A stretch of DNA of 14,192 nt, taken from the NCBI GenBank assembly GCA_003487805.1, contig DNNE01000115.1, positions 50,782 to 64,973 on the forward strand, written 5' to 3'. This document shows positions 1 to 6,735 of the stretch, piece by piece; position 1 is the first letter of the stretch, and each line of letters starts with the position of its first letter. Under the pieces are notes generated by a model. It searched no databases. It was not told the DNA's origin and saw only the letters and a list, made by a program, of their open reading frames with translations. The translations under genes and the position numbers were made by a program. The DNA comes from Blastocatellia bacterium (GTDB taxonomy: Bacteria > Acidobacteriota > Blastocatellia > Pyrinomonadales > Pyrinomonadaceae).

Positions 1-88
1 TCGTGTGATTTCGTGGTTTGGTTCTCGTTGATTCATTTGCAAAAACAGACCACGAATGAACACGAACACAAAACCAATCCACACGAAG
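1..88. repeat. Imperfect inverted repeat, REP/MITE-like, upstream of the propeller gene
   Basis: Bases 1-35 and 50-88 form imperfect arms. The left end begins TCGTGTG and the right end finishes CACACGA, and the inner parts pair as TTCGTGGT near 11-18 against ACCACGAA at 50-57. Several small gaps interrupt the pairing. AT-richer text built from CACGAA/TTCGTG words resembles dispersed intergenic repeats seen in many environmental genomes; that comparison is from memory. The element may begin left of the window. No coding sense is evident. Confidence 0.45.
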
Positions 89-134
89 ACTCGTGTCGGA
101 TGACCCCGTACTTCAAAGAGAGAGCGATAAGGAC

Positions 135-176
135 GAGAGTCTCTCACGTGAGGATGAGTGAGGGGCCCCCCGGCCC
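135..176 (+). other. Short palindromes in the 5' leader of the propeller gene
   Basis: Three perfect short palindromic structures are stacked just before the ribosome binding site. GAGAGTCTCTC lies at 135-145. CTCACGTGAG lies at 143-152. A 5-bp GGGCC/GGCCC stem with a CCCC loop lies at 163-176, about nine bases before the GAGGAA Shine-Dalgarno at 185-190. They could fold in the mRNA leader and affect translation, or be operator-like sites. There is no T-tract, so this is not a canonical terminator. Nothing else recognisable lies in 89-195, and no convincing promoter was found there. Confidence 0.35.
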
Positions 177-195
177 GCACGAGCGAGGAATAATC

Positions 196-3100
196 ATGAC
201 CCGAAAACTTACTTTTTCAATCTCAACGGCAATCACAATTCTGGTTCTTGCCGGGTTCGCCGCCGCTCAAACTCCGATCAAGTTTGATTCCGAAACAATT
301 TCAGGACTCGGCGCGCGCAACATCGGTTCCGCCACCATGAGCGGCCGCATTGCGGCGGTCGACGCGGTGCAGGAGGGTCAGCGCCTGACGATATTCGTCG
401 GCTCGGCGAGCGGCGGTGTTTGGAAGTCTTTGAACGGCGGCGCAACTTACAAGCCGGTTTTCGACAAGCAGCCGGTCCAGTCGATTGGCGCAGTCACGAT
501 CGATCCCAAGAACCCGAAAGTTATTTGGGTGGGCACCGGCGAAGCCTGGACCCGCAACAGCGTCTCGATCGGCGACGGCGTCTATAAATCGACCGACGGC
601 GGCGAGAATTGGACCAACATGGGGCTCAAGAATTCTGAGCGCATTGCGAAGATTCTGGTCGATCCAAACTCTGATGATACAGTCTATGTTTGCGCGGCGG
701 GGAAATTATGGAGCGACAGTGAGGAGCGCGGTCTCTACAAGACGACTGACGGCGGAAAGACATGGACCAGGATTCTTGCCGGAGCAAATCTCTCGACTGG
801 CTGTTCGATGGCTTCGATGGATCGTCACAACCCGCGCACCATCTATGCTGGCATGTGGGATTTCCGGCGTCAGGGTTGGAACTTTCGATCCGGTGGCAAC
901 GGTCCCGATGCCGTCAGCGGCAGCGGTTTGTTTAAGAGCACAGACGGCGGCGCATCGTGGACGCAACTCGATGAAAAGAGCGCGCAGGGTTTGCCTTCGA
1001 AACCGTGGGGCCGCATCGCGGTAGCTGTCGCTCCTTCGAAGCCCGGCACGGTCTACGCAGCTATTGAAGCAGAAATTCCGAAGGATGGGCTTTATCGTTC
1101 AGACGATAATGGGAAAACCTGGCGACATCTTGATCGTAGTCAGAACATGATCTGGCGCCCATTCTATTTCGCTAACTTGATCGTCGATCCAAAAGACGAG
1201 AACAAGATTTACAAAGCTGGCGGATCCCTGATCGCGAGCAGCGACGGCGGTGAGAGCTTCAGCAATATCTCCGGCGGTGCGCACGGCGACTTTCACGACG
1301 TTTGGATCAATCCAAACAATACCGACAACGTGATCACGGGCGACGACGGTGGGCTCTGGTATTCGTTCGACGGCGGCAATCGCTGGTGGAAAGCGAACAA
1401 CCTGCCGGTCTCGCAGTTCTATCACGTCAGCCTCGACATGGATCGGCCCTATCACGTCTATGGCGGCTTGCAGGACAACAGTTCATGGATTGGCGACTCG
1501 GCCTATCCGGGTGGAATCACGAACGACCGTTGGGAAAATATTTATGGCGGCGATGGCTTCTGGGTGTTCGCAGATCCTTCCGATCCGGATTACGTTTACG
1601 CCGAATCGCAAGGCGGCTATATCGGACGCGTAAATCGCAAAACGCACGAGTCGCGCGGCATTCAGCCGTTGCCGAATTACAAGGAAGGGAAGCTGCGTTA
1701 CAACTGGAACACGCCGATTCACGTGAGCCCGACACAAATCGGAACAATCTACATTGGCGCGCAGTTTTTGTTTCGCTCGCGCGATCACGGACAAACGTGG
1801 GAGCGCATCTCGCCCGATCTGACGACGAACGATCCTGAAAAGCAGAAGCAGGAACAGTCGGGCGGAATCACGGTTGATAATTCTTCTGCCGAGATGCACA
1901 CGACGATTTTTTCGATCTGCGAATCGCCGAAGAATCCAAACCTGATTTGGGTCGGCACCGACGATGGCAACTTGCAAGTCACGCGCGACGGCGGCAAGAC
2001 CTGGAAGAACGTCGTCAGTAATATCAAGGGTCTGCCCAAAAATGCGTGGGTGACTTCAATCGATGCCGGCCACTTCAGCGAAGGCACTGCGTTTGCGACT
2101 TTCGACGCGCACACGTTTGGCGACATGCGTCCCTACGCGTACCGGACCAACGATTATGGGCAGACGTGGACGCAAATCATTGCGCCGATCAGCAACGTCA
2201 AGGGCTATGCGCACGTCGTTAAGGAAGACCTGGTAAATAAGGATCTGCTTTTCGCCGGGACTGAGTTCGGGCTATGGGTTTCGCTTGACGCCGGCAAGCA
2301 GTGGGCGCAATACACCGGCGGCGATTTTCCGAACGTTGCGGTGCGCGATCTAGCCATTCATCCCCGCGACAAAGATCTCGTTATCGCCACGCACGGCCGG
2401 GGGATTTGGATCATCGATGACCTAACTCCTCTGCGCGCGCTGACGCCGGAATTGCTGGCAAAAGAAGCAACTTTCGTCGATGCGCGACCCACCTCACAGC
2501 AGATGCCCGCCGGCGGCGGTTGGGTAAATGGTGACGCCGTCTTCACCGGCGACAATCCAACTGACGAAGCCGTGATCACTTATTACCAACAGAAGCGTCA
2601 CATCTTTGGCGATCTGAAAATCGAAATTCTCGATTCAACCGGAAAAGTCTTGAGTAGCGTTCCCAGCAGCAAACGACGAGGATTAAATCGCGCGACGTGG
2701 TCCATGCGCTTGAAAGCGCCGCGCGTGCCGACCGCTGCGAGCGCGGCGTTTGGCGCCTCAGTCGGTCCGCGAGTTTTGCCGGGCACTTACACGGTGAGAA
2801 TGACGAAGGACAAGAACGTCTACACGACGCAACTGGTGGTGACGCGAGATCCGCGCTCGACCTACACGGTGCTGGATCGCAACGCGCAGTTCGATCTGGC
2901 GATGAAACTTTACAATCTGCTCGGCGACATGACCTTCGCCGTCGATCGCATAAATGGAGTTCGCCTGGCGCTTGATTCTGATGCGGCACAGTTGCCGGCC
3001 AACGATCCGCTCGCCGCGCGCTTGCGCAGTGCGTCGCAGCAGGTTGATGAGCTGCGCAGGAAAATAGTCGCCACCAAAGAAGGCGGCGCAATCACCGGTG

Positions 3101-3336
3101 AAGAACGCTTACGCGAAAACCTGGCGACGCTCTATGGCGACATCATTGGTTACGAAGGCCGGCCGACGCAGATGCAACTCACCCGCACTGACGCGATCGC
3201 GCATGAGCTGTCGGATGTAGTCAGAGATTTCGATGCCTGGCTGGCGAAGGAATTGACGGGCCTGAACTCGGCGCTGGCGGCCAGGCAGTTGCCACCGATC
3301 AAGGTAATCACACGAGCAGATTGGGAGAAGGAATAA
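196..3336 (+). CDS. Secreted Asp-box (BNR/sortilin-VPS10-like) beta-propeller protein
   Basis: Predicted exported protein of 1046 residues. The ATG at 196 is chosen because GAGGAA (185-190) precedes it by five bases and it opens a clear signal peptide: basic MTRK, hydrophobic core, likely cleavage in AAA-Q near residue 24. Roughly ten Asp boxes (S/T-x-D-x-G-x-T-W type) are visible, near residues 131, 182, 247, 301, 348, 390, 527, 596, 650 and 696. These turns mark the blades of sialidase/sortilin-type propellers, probably two consecutive propellers. Residues about 800-890 look like a beta-sandwich (FlgD/Ig-like: LKIEILDSTGKVL, then PGTYTVRM). The last 140 or so residues are helical. Such proteins are often annotated 'glycosyl hydrolase' because of the BNR repeats, but I see no sialidase catalytic set, so a binding or scaffold role is as likely as enzymatic activity. 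It is followed by convergent genes and appears to be a single-gene unit. Confidence 0.85.
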   Translation: MTRKLTFSISTAITILVLAGFAAAQTPIKFDSETISGLGARNIGSATMSGRIAAVDAVQEGQRLTIFVGSASGGVWKSLNGGATYKPVFDKQPVQSIGAVTIDPKNPKVIWVGTGEAWTRNSVSIGDGVYKSTDGGENWTNMGLKNSERIAKILVDPNSDDTVYVCAAGKLWSDSEERGLYKTTDGGKTWTRILAGANLSTGCSMASMDRHNPRTIYAGMWDFRRQGWNFRSGGNGPDAVSGSGLFKSTDGGASWTQLDEKSAQGLPSKPWGRIAVAVAPSKPGTVYAAIEAEIPKDGLYRSDDNGKTWRHLDRSQNMIWRPFYFANLIVDPKDENKIYKAGGSLIASSDGGESFSNISGGAHGDFHDVWINPNNTDNVITGDDGGLWYSFDGGNRWWKANNLPVSQFYHVSLDMDRPYHVYGGLQDNSSWIGDSAYPGGITNDRWENIYGGDGFWVFADPSDPDYVYAESQGGYIGRVNRKTHESRGIQPLPNYKEGKLRYNWNTPIHVSPTQIGTIYIGAQFLFRSRDHGQTWERISPDLTTNDPEKQKQEQSGGITVDNSSAEMHTTIFSICESPKNPNLIWVGTDDGNLQVTRDGGKTWKNVVSNIKGLPKNAWVTSIDAGHFSEGTAFATFDAHTFGDMRPYAYRTNDYGQTWTQIIAPISNVKGYAHVVKEDLVNKDLLFAGTEFGLWVSLDAGKQWAQYTGGDFPNVAVRDLAIHPRDKDLVIATHGRGIWIIDDLTPLRALTPELLAKEATFVDARPTSQQMPAGGGWVNGDAVFTGDNPTDEAVITYYQQKRHIFGDLKIEILDSTGKVLSSVPSSKRRGLNRATWSMRLKAPRVPTAASAAFGASVGPRVLPGTYTVRMTKDKNVYTTQLVVTRDPRSTYTVLDRNAQFDLAMKLYNLLGDMTFAVDRINGVRLALDSDAAQLPANDPLAARLRSASQQVDELRRKIVATKEGGAITGEERLRENLATLYGDIIGYEGRPTQMQLTRTDAIAHELSDVVRDFDAWLAKELTGLNSALAARQLPPIKVITRADWEKE

Positions 3337-3344
3337 GGGCTTTT

Positions 3345-3431
3345 GACAGGATTAAAAGATGAACAAGATGAAATAGAAGTTAAGAACCCACCATACTGAT
3401 TCTTAATCTTGTGAATCTTGTCAATCCCGTC
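3345..3431. repeat. Long imperfect inverted repeat between convergent genes; candidate bidirectional terminator
   Basis: Left arm 3345-3372 begins GACAGGATTAAAAGATGAAC. Right arm 3403-3431 is its near reverse complement, with a few mismatches and one single-base gap; matched blocks include GAC.GGATT and ACAAGAT.AA. The loop is about 30 bases (3373-3402). It fills almost the whole gap between two converging stop codons (3336 and 3435). That position suits a transcription terminator for both genes, although the stem is AT-rich and there is no clean GC stem plus T-tract. Its wording also resembles dispersed intergenic repeats. Confidence 0.6.
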
Positions 3432-3434
3432 TAT

Positions 3435-4319
3435 TTAATCCTTCGGATCGGGACTCATTACATCAAGAACGACTCGTTGCTTTTTCCACACTCTCACATA
3501 GCTTCCGTGCTCAATTACCAGGTCGCCTCGCTTTAAATCGAAAGCCCCGTACGTGTAACCCAAATCGCCCGACGCCGAAACATCCGCCATCGCCGGCTTC
3601 CAGGTGAGCGTGCCTGCGTTTCCTGAGATGAGCACCAGAGCGTTTTCTTTACCCACAACCGGCGCGATGTTTTGCCTAAGCACTCTGACATCGCTCGCGA
3701 GATAAACATCGGCAGCGGCCGTTGCGCCTTTACGCGCCGACAGCGTTGAAAATTCCTCTTCCAGCTTGATTAGCGCCGCCCGGCCGCGGCTTACATCAAA
3801 CTTCGTATCGCCGACTGACGACTCATCGTGCAACGGAAACAATAACAACTTCGTCGCGAATGATTTCTCACTCGATACACCACGATCGAGAACTGCCCTC
3901 CACGAGCCATCGCCTTGCTTCTTCCAAATGGTGAAGTATTGTCCGAAGGCGACCGGCGGATCGTCAGGGCCGTTCGGGCGAAATTCCCAGGGCCCGGTTG
4001 TGTAACCAAGATCGCCGGCCCGCGAAACGTCTGCAAAGATTGGCTCCCAACTCAATAAGCCTTTGCGTGGTTGTCGCTCACTCCAGAACTTCTTCCCATT
4101 CACCGGGCCAGGTTGAAAAATGATTCCGTCGTCAGCAAGGAATTCAAGAAAGGCGTCGCGCGTCCCTTTCGTTGCGGCGGCTTTGGCGAACGCGTGCTCC
4201 ATCTCAACCAGCGCGCGACGATTTTGCGTTCGCTCGCTTTCTTTTTGAGCAGAGACAACGCCGATTATCGCTAACGTCGGAATAATCAACGTCGCGAGCA
4301 GAATAGATTTTCTAGACAT
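3435..4319 (-). CDS. Exported protein with two DUF4440/SnoaL-like (NTF2-fold) domains
   Basis: The 294-residue product starts at the ATG at 4319, preceded by GCGAGG with a short spacer. It opens with a signal peptide (MSRKS, hydrophobic LLATLIIPTLAIIG, cleavage near VSA-Q, residue 24). Two homologous halves follow. Residues about 33-150 carry the typical helix (RRALVEMEHAFAKAA), the 'ADDGIIF.PGPVNG' stretch, then ADVSRAGDLGYTTG and YFTIWKKQGDGSWRAVLD. Residues about 178-290 repeat this, with ADVSASGDLGYTYG at 245-258 and YVRVWKKQ at 274-281. The pattern fits DUF4440/SnoaL-like small-ligand or structural domains; no catalytic function can be assigned. The second copy lacks five residues between WKKQ and RVVLD compared with the first. 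The stop of the upstream lipoprotein gene overlaps an alternative in-frame ATG at 4364 (TGATG), so a longer, translationally coupled form is possible. The signal peptide favours 4319. Confidence 0.7.
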   Translation of the reverse strand: MSRKSILLATLIIPTLAIIGVVSAQKESERTQNRRALVEMEHAFAKAAATKGTRDAFLEFLADDGIIFQPGPVNGKKFWSERQPRKGLLSWEPIFADVSRAGDLGYTTGPWEFRPNGPDDPPVAFGQYFTIWKKQGDGSWRAVLDRGVSSEKSFATKLLLFPLHDESSVGDTKFDVSRGRAALIKLEEEFSTLSARKGATAAADVYLASDVRVLRQNIAPVVGKENALVLISGNAGTLTWKPAMADVSASGDLGYTYGAFDLKRGDLVIEHGSYVRVWKKQRVVLDVMSPDPKD

Positions 4320-4363
4320 GGAAACCTCGCCAGCGATCGTCTGAGTTGACCGAATTTCCGCCA

Positions 4364-4897
4364 TCAAACGGTCCAGGTACGGCCGAAATCTTTTGTGCGT
4401 AGCTGAGGGACTTCTCCGCGATCAGGAATGACATTCAGAGTCATTGTTCCTGTTCCGTCAGCTTCAAGGTGCACACTTTGAATAAGCCGATAGTTACAGC
4501 ACCGCCATTTTGGCAAGTCGCGAGAACTGTCCCATACGCTCCAACTGGCGCCACTATCGGTTGTGACGGCATACATCCATCCCATAAAAACAAACGCGAC
4601 GTGATCATTCAAGAAGCGCGCTTGATCACGTGGGATGGGATTCGGGTCATCGTGCCGAAAGGTCATGATGTCCCGCCACACGTCCGAACCTACGGGAGCC
4701 GACCGAAAAACATAATAAGCGCCCGCGATAGCCCCGAAGCCGCCCACTTCAGCATGTCTGTCAACACGCAATTTGAAGGTTTGATTCGAGGTTTCAAATG
4801 ATTCGACAGTATCACCCATGTGAGGGCCAAGTCTGCAATTGGCAACCACGCTGAGAACCGCTGCGAGGGCAATAACAATTGGGAGTCTTCGATTCAT
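4364..4897 (-). CDS. Small putative lipoprotein with two Asp boxes
   Basis: The 177-residue product starts at the ATG at 4897. A GTG at 4918 would add seven residues but lies at the predicted transcription start, so it is disfavoured. The N-terminus MNRR plus a hydrophobic run ends in VVANC (Cys21). This resembles a lipobox but has an unusual Asn at -1, so lipidation is uncertain; ordinary export is the alternative. The body shows two Asp-box turns, TTDSGASW at 112-119 and RTKDFGRTW at 167-175, the second at the extreme C-terminus. This is too few for a complete propeller, so it may be a mini-domain or a decayed fragment of a BNR-type protein. No function is recognised. It is followed after 44 bases by the DUF4440-like gene, with a TGATG junction, so the two are probably cotranscribed. 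No strong Shine-Dalgarno is seen. Confidence 0.65.
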   Translation of the reverse strand: MNRRLPIVIALAAVLSVVANCRLGPHMGDTVESFETSNQTFKLRVDRHAEVGGFGAIAGAYYVFRSAPVGSDVWRDIMTFRHDDPNPIPRDQARFLNDHVAFVFMGWMYAVTTDSGASWSVWDSSRDLPKWRCCNYRLIQSVHLEADGTGTMTLNVIPDRGEVPQLRTKDFGRTWTV

Positions 4898-4924
4898 TAT
4901 CGCAAGCGTTAGACGCACAACAAC

Positions 4925-4954
4925 TACATATCATTGGCATTGGCGTTTTGACAA
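4925..4954 (-). promoter_or_regulatory. Predicted sigma70-type promoter for the lipoprotein/DUF4440 operon
   Basis: Read on the minus strand, TTGTCA (plus 4949-4954) and TATGTA (plus 4925-4930) are separated by 18 bases. This is a reasonable -35/-10 pair. It places transcription start near 4917 and leaves a leader of about 20 bases before the ATG at 4897. The match is by eye only. Confidence 0.4.
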
Positions 4955-4981
4955 TCATCCCACTTTGGCCGCGCCCTTTTG

Positions 4982-4997
4982 TGGTACGCTTTCCGCA
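4982..4997 (+). promoter_or_regulatory. Promoter-like element abutting the kinase start (leaderless -10 or sigma54-like)
   Basis: TGGTACGCTTTCCGCA ends on the A of the chosen start codon. Two readings compete. First, TACGCT (4985-4990), preceded by TG, is an extended -10 of the TANNNT type, six bases before the ATG; this is the usual geometry of a leaderless mRNA and would explain the missing Shine-Dalgarno. Second, GG and GC are spaced by exactly ten bases and the frame agrees with TGGCACG-N4-TTGC at most positions, the sigma54 -24/-12 pattern. A sigma54 start would lie inside the gene, which argues against that reading unless translation begins further on. Confidence 0.35.
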
Positions 4998-6652
4998 TGG
5001 CTGGTCGACCGGCAGAGTCATCCTCACAATCACCCGAATCACCCGAATCACCATTGGGCCGCAGGCTGTGGTGGCTGATCTCGGGCCGCGCTGCGACTGC
5101 CGTCCTCCTCTTATTAATAGCCGCGGCGTGGAAATGGGGTTCACAAGGCAACTCGATCAATTCGTCCCGGACGGTCACGCTGTTGATGCTCAGCGTCGCT
5201 GGATTGACGCTTGCTTATTGTGTCGCGCGCCTGACCTGGGGAAATTATCTGGCGCAGGCGCGACTCCAGATTTTCCTCGACGTGCTGCTGGTGACATGGC
5301 TCGTCTGGATCAGCGGCAATGTCAGTTCGCCGTACGCGGCGCTCTATATCGTCATCATTTCCGTGGCCAGCCTCTTCCTCGGCCGGCGTGGCGCTTTGAT
5401 CACCTCGATTGGCAGCGCGGCCGCCTTCAACGCTTGCACGCTGTACGCACTTAATCGCGGATTAGGGAGCGAGACGCTTGCCAATGTAGCTCAAACCCTG
5501 GGGCTTTCAGACATTTCATTTCTGGTTGTCGGTCTGCTGGCGGCGAAACTCGCGCACAGTCAAACGACATCCCACGTGGAGTTGGCAGCCGCGACTCGAT
5601 CACTAGCGGACTTACGCGCTTTGCATGAGCGGATTGTTGAATCAATTCGATCGGGAGTGATCACCACGGACCTGCAGGGGCGCATCTATACTTTCAATGC
5701 GGCCGCCGAAGAAATCACCGGCTACAAACTTGCGGAAGTGCGCGGCGAGGACGCGTCGATTTTTTTCGGCGACATGACCCGGCAAATTGTGGATTCAATG
5801 AATGCCGCGGCCACCGGAAAAGTCAGCCCCCGTTTCCAGGCGGATTGTTTGACGCCCAATGGCCTGGCGCTGCGGCTTGGTTTCACGATCGCGCCGCTGT
5901 CCGGCGAGTCAGGAGAAACCAGCGGCATGGTCATCTCGTTTCAGGATCTCACGGACGTGCGCGCGCTTGAAGAGACGTCGCGTCGCCAGGATCGAATGGC
6001 CGCGGTTGGCCGCATGGCCGCGTCGATTGCTCATGAAATCAGAAATCCGCTGGCGGCGATGCGCGGCTCGATTCAAATGCTGCGGGCAGAGATGGATGGC
6101 GATACGGAACAGGCCCAGTTAATGGAAATCATTCTGCGCGAGTCTGATCGACTGAATAAAATCGTGGCCGACTATTTGAATTATGCGCGCCCGCGCCCGG
6201 CTGAGCTGAAGAACGTCGATATCCGCGCGGCCATCAGCGACACGTTGAAGTTGCTGCGTAACAGCGATGAACTGACCGATGGACATTCATTAGAGGAAGA
6301 TTTACCCGATCGACCGGCGATCGTTTCCGGCGATCCGGAGCAACTAAAGCAGGTATGCTGGAACATCGCGCGCAATGCATTGAAAGCGATGCCCGGCGGT
6401 GGCAGATTCCGTGTTTCCCTGCATGAGGCCGATGATAATCGGTTGCGGCTGACGTTCGCGGATGATGGTTGCGGCATGACACCCGAACAAGTCGAGCACT
6501 TGTTTGAGCCGTTCACTTCAACGACCGGCGGGACGGGTTTAGGGCTTTCAATCGTGTATCAAATTATTCGCGACCATAATGGTACAATCAACGTGCGCAG
6601 CAGACAGGGACAGGGAACTACGATAACGGTGGAATTCCCGATGCATCAATGA
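4997..6652 (+). CDS. pilS: PilS-type sensor histidine kinase (six TM, PAS, HisKA, HATPase)
   Basis: The 551-residue inner-membrane sensor kinase is predicted to phosphorylate the response regulator encoded next. About six hydrophobic segments lie near residues 24-46, 58-78, 89-106, 113-128, 131-150 and 170-185. A PAS domain follows at about 205-320 (IVESIRSGVITTDLQGRI). The H-box is ASIAHEIRNPL with phospho-acceptor His346. The ATP-binding domain shows the N-box (N456, N460), the G1 box DDGCG (489-493), the F-box FEPF (503-506) and the G2 box GTGLGLS (512-518). All catalytic motifs are intact. The membrane layout and NtrB-like kinase core match PilS of type IV pilus regulation, but no pilin gene is in view, so the symbol is inferred. 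The ATG at 4997 is the first good start; TTG at 4979 and 5054 are alternatives. No Shine-Dalgarno is seen. A 9-bp repeat lies in the N-terminal codons. Confidence 0.8.
   Translation: MAGRPAESSSQSPESPESPLGRRLWWLISGRAATAVLLLLIAAAWKWGSQGNSINSSRTVTLLMLSVAGLTLAYCVARLTWGNYLAQARLQIFLDVLLVTWLVWISGNVSSPYAALYIVIISVASLFLGRRGALITSIGSAAAFNACTLYALNRGLGSETLANVAQTLGLSDISFLVVGLLAAKLAHSQTTSHVELAAATRSLADLRALHERIVESIRSGVITTDLQGRIYTFNAAAEEITGYKLAEVRGEDASIFFGDMTRQIVDSMNAAATGKVSPRFQADCLTPNGLALRLGFTIAPLSGESGETSGMVISFQDLTDVRALEETSRRQDRMAAVGRMAASIAHEIRNPLAAMRGSIQMLRAEMDGDTEQAQLMEIILRESDRLNKIVADYLNYARPRPAELKNVDIRAAISDTLKLLRNSDELTDGHSLEEDLPDRPAIVSGDPEQLKQVCWNIARNALKAMPGGGRFRVSLHEADDNRLRLTFADDGCGMTPEQVEHLFEPFTSTTGGTGLGLSIVYQIIRDHNGTINVRSRQGQGTTITVEFPMHQ
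5030..5052 (+). repeat. 9-bp tandem repeat inside the kinase N-terminus
   Basis: TCACCCGAA occurs at 5030-5038 and 5039-5047, followed by a partial copy TCACC. It encodes the repeated tripeptide SPE in the cytoplasmic tail before the first membrane segment. Copy-number change by slippage would keep the reading frame, so this is probably a length-variable linker. Confidence 0.6.
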
Positions 6653-6664
6653 GCTTGGAGCTTA

Positions 6665-6723
6665 GAATTTAGAGCTTGGATTCGCACTAAGCACTAACGA
6701 CTAAAATCTAAGCTCTAAAATTC
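6665..6723. repeat. Hairpin-forming inverted repeat between the kinase and regulator genes
   Basis: Left arm 6665-6682 (GAATTTAGAGCTTGGATT) pairs with right arm 6705-6723 with one mismatch and a one-base bulge, around a 22-base loop. The flanking 6653-6664 repeats the AGCTT words (GCTTGGAGCTTAG). It sits in the 83-base gap between two genes expected to be cotranscribed. It could stabilise the upstream message or attenuate the downstream one, or it may simply be an inserted REP/MITE-like unit. There is no clear T-tract. Confidence 0.6.
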
Positions 6724-6735
6724 GAAACGAAACCG

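Noticed and set aside
13..195. Upstream in-frame extension of the propeller ORF
   Set aside because: It would bury the signal peptide 61 residues inside the protein and run through the inverted repeat. The ATG at 196 has a good ribosome binding site and starts the signal peptide.
2576..3091. 171-codon minus-strand open frame opposite the propeller gene
   Set aside because: The composition is Arg/Cys/Ser-rich, there is no ribosome binding site and no recognisable motif. It is a shadow of the opposite coding strand.
5030..5052. Short direct repeats as a possible CRISPR-like array
   Set aside because: The units are 9 bp and contiguous with no spacers, inside a coding frame.
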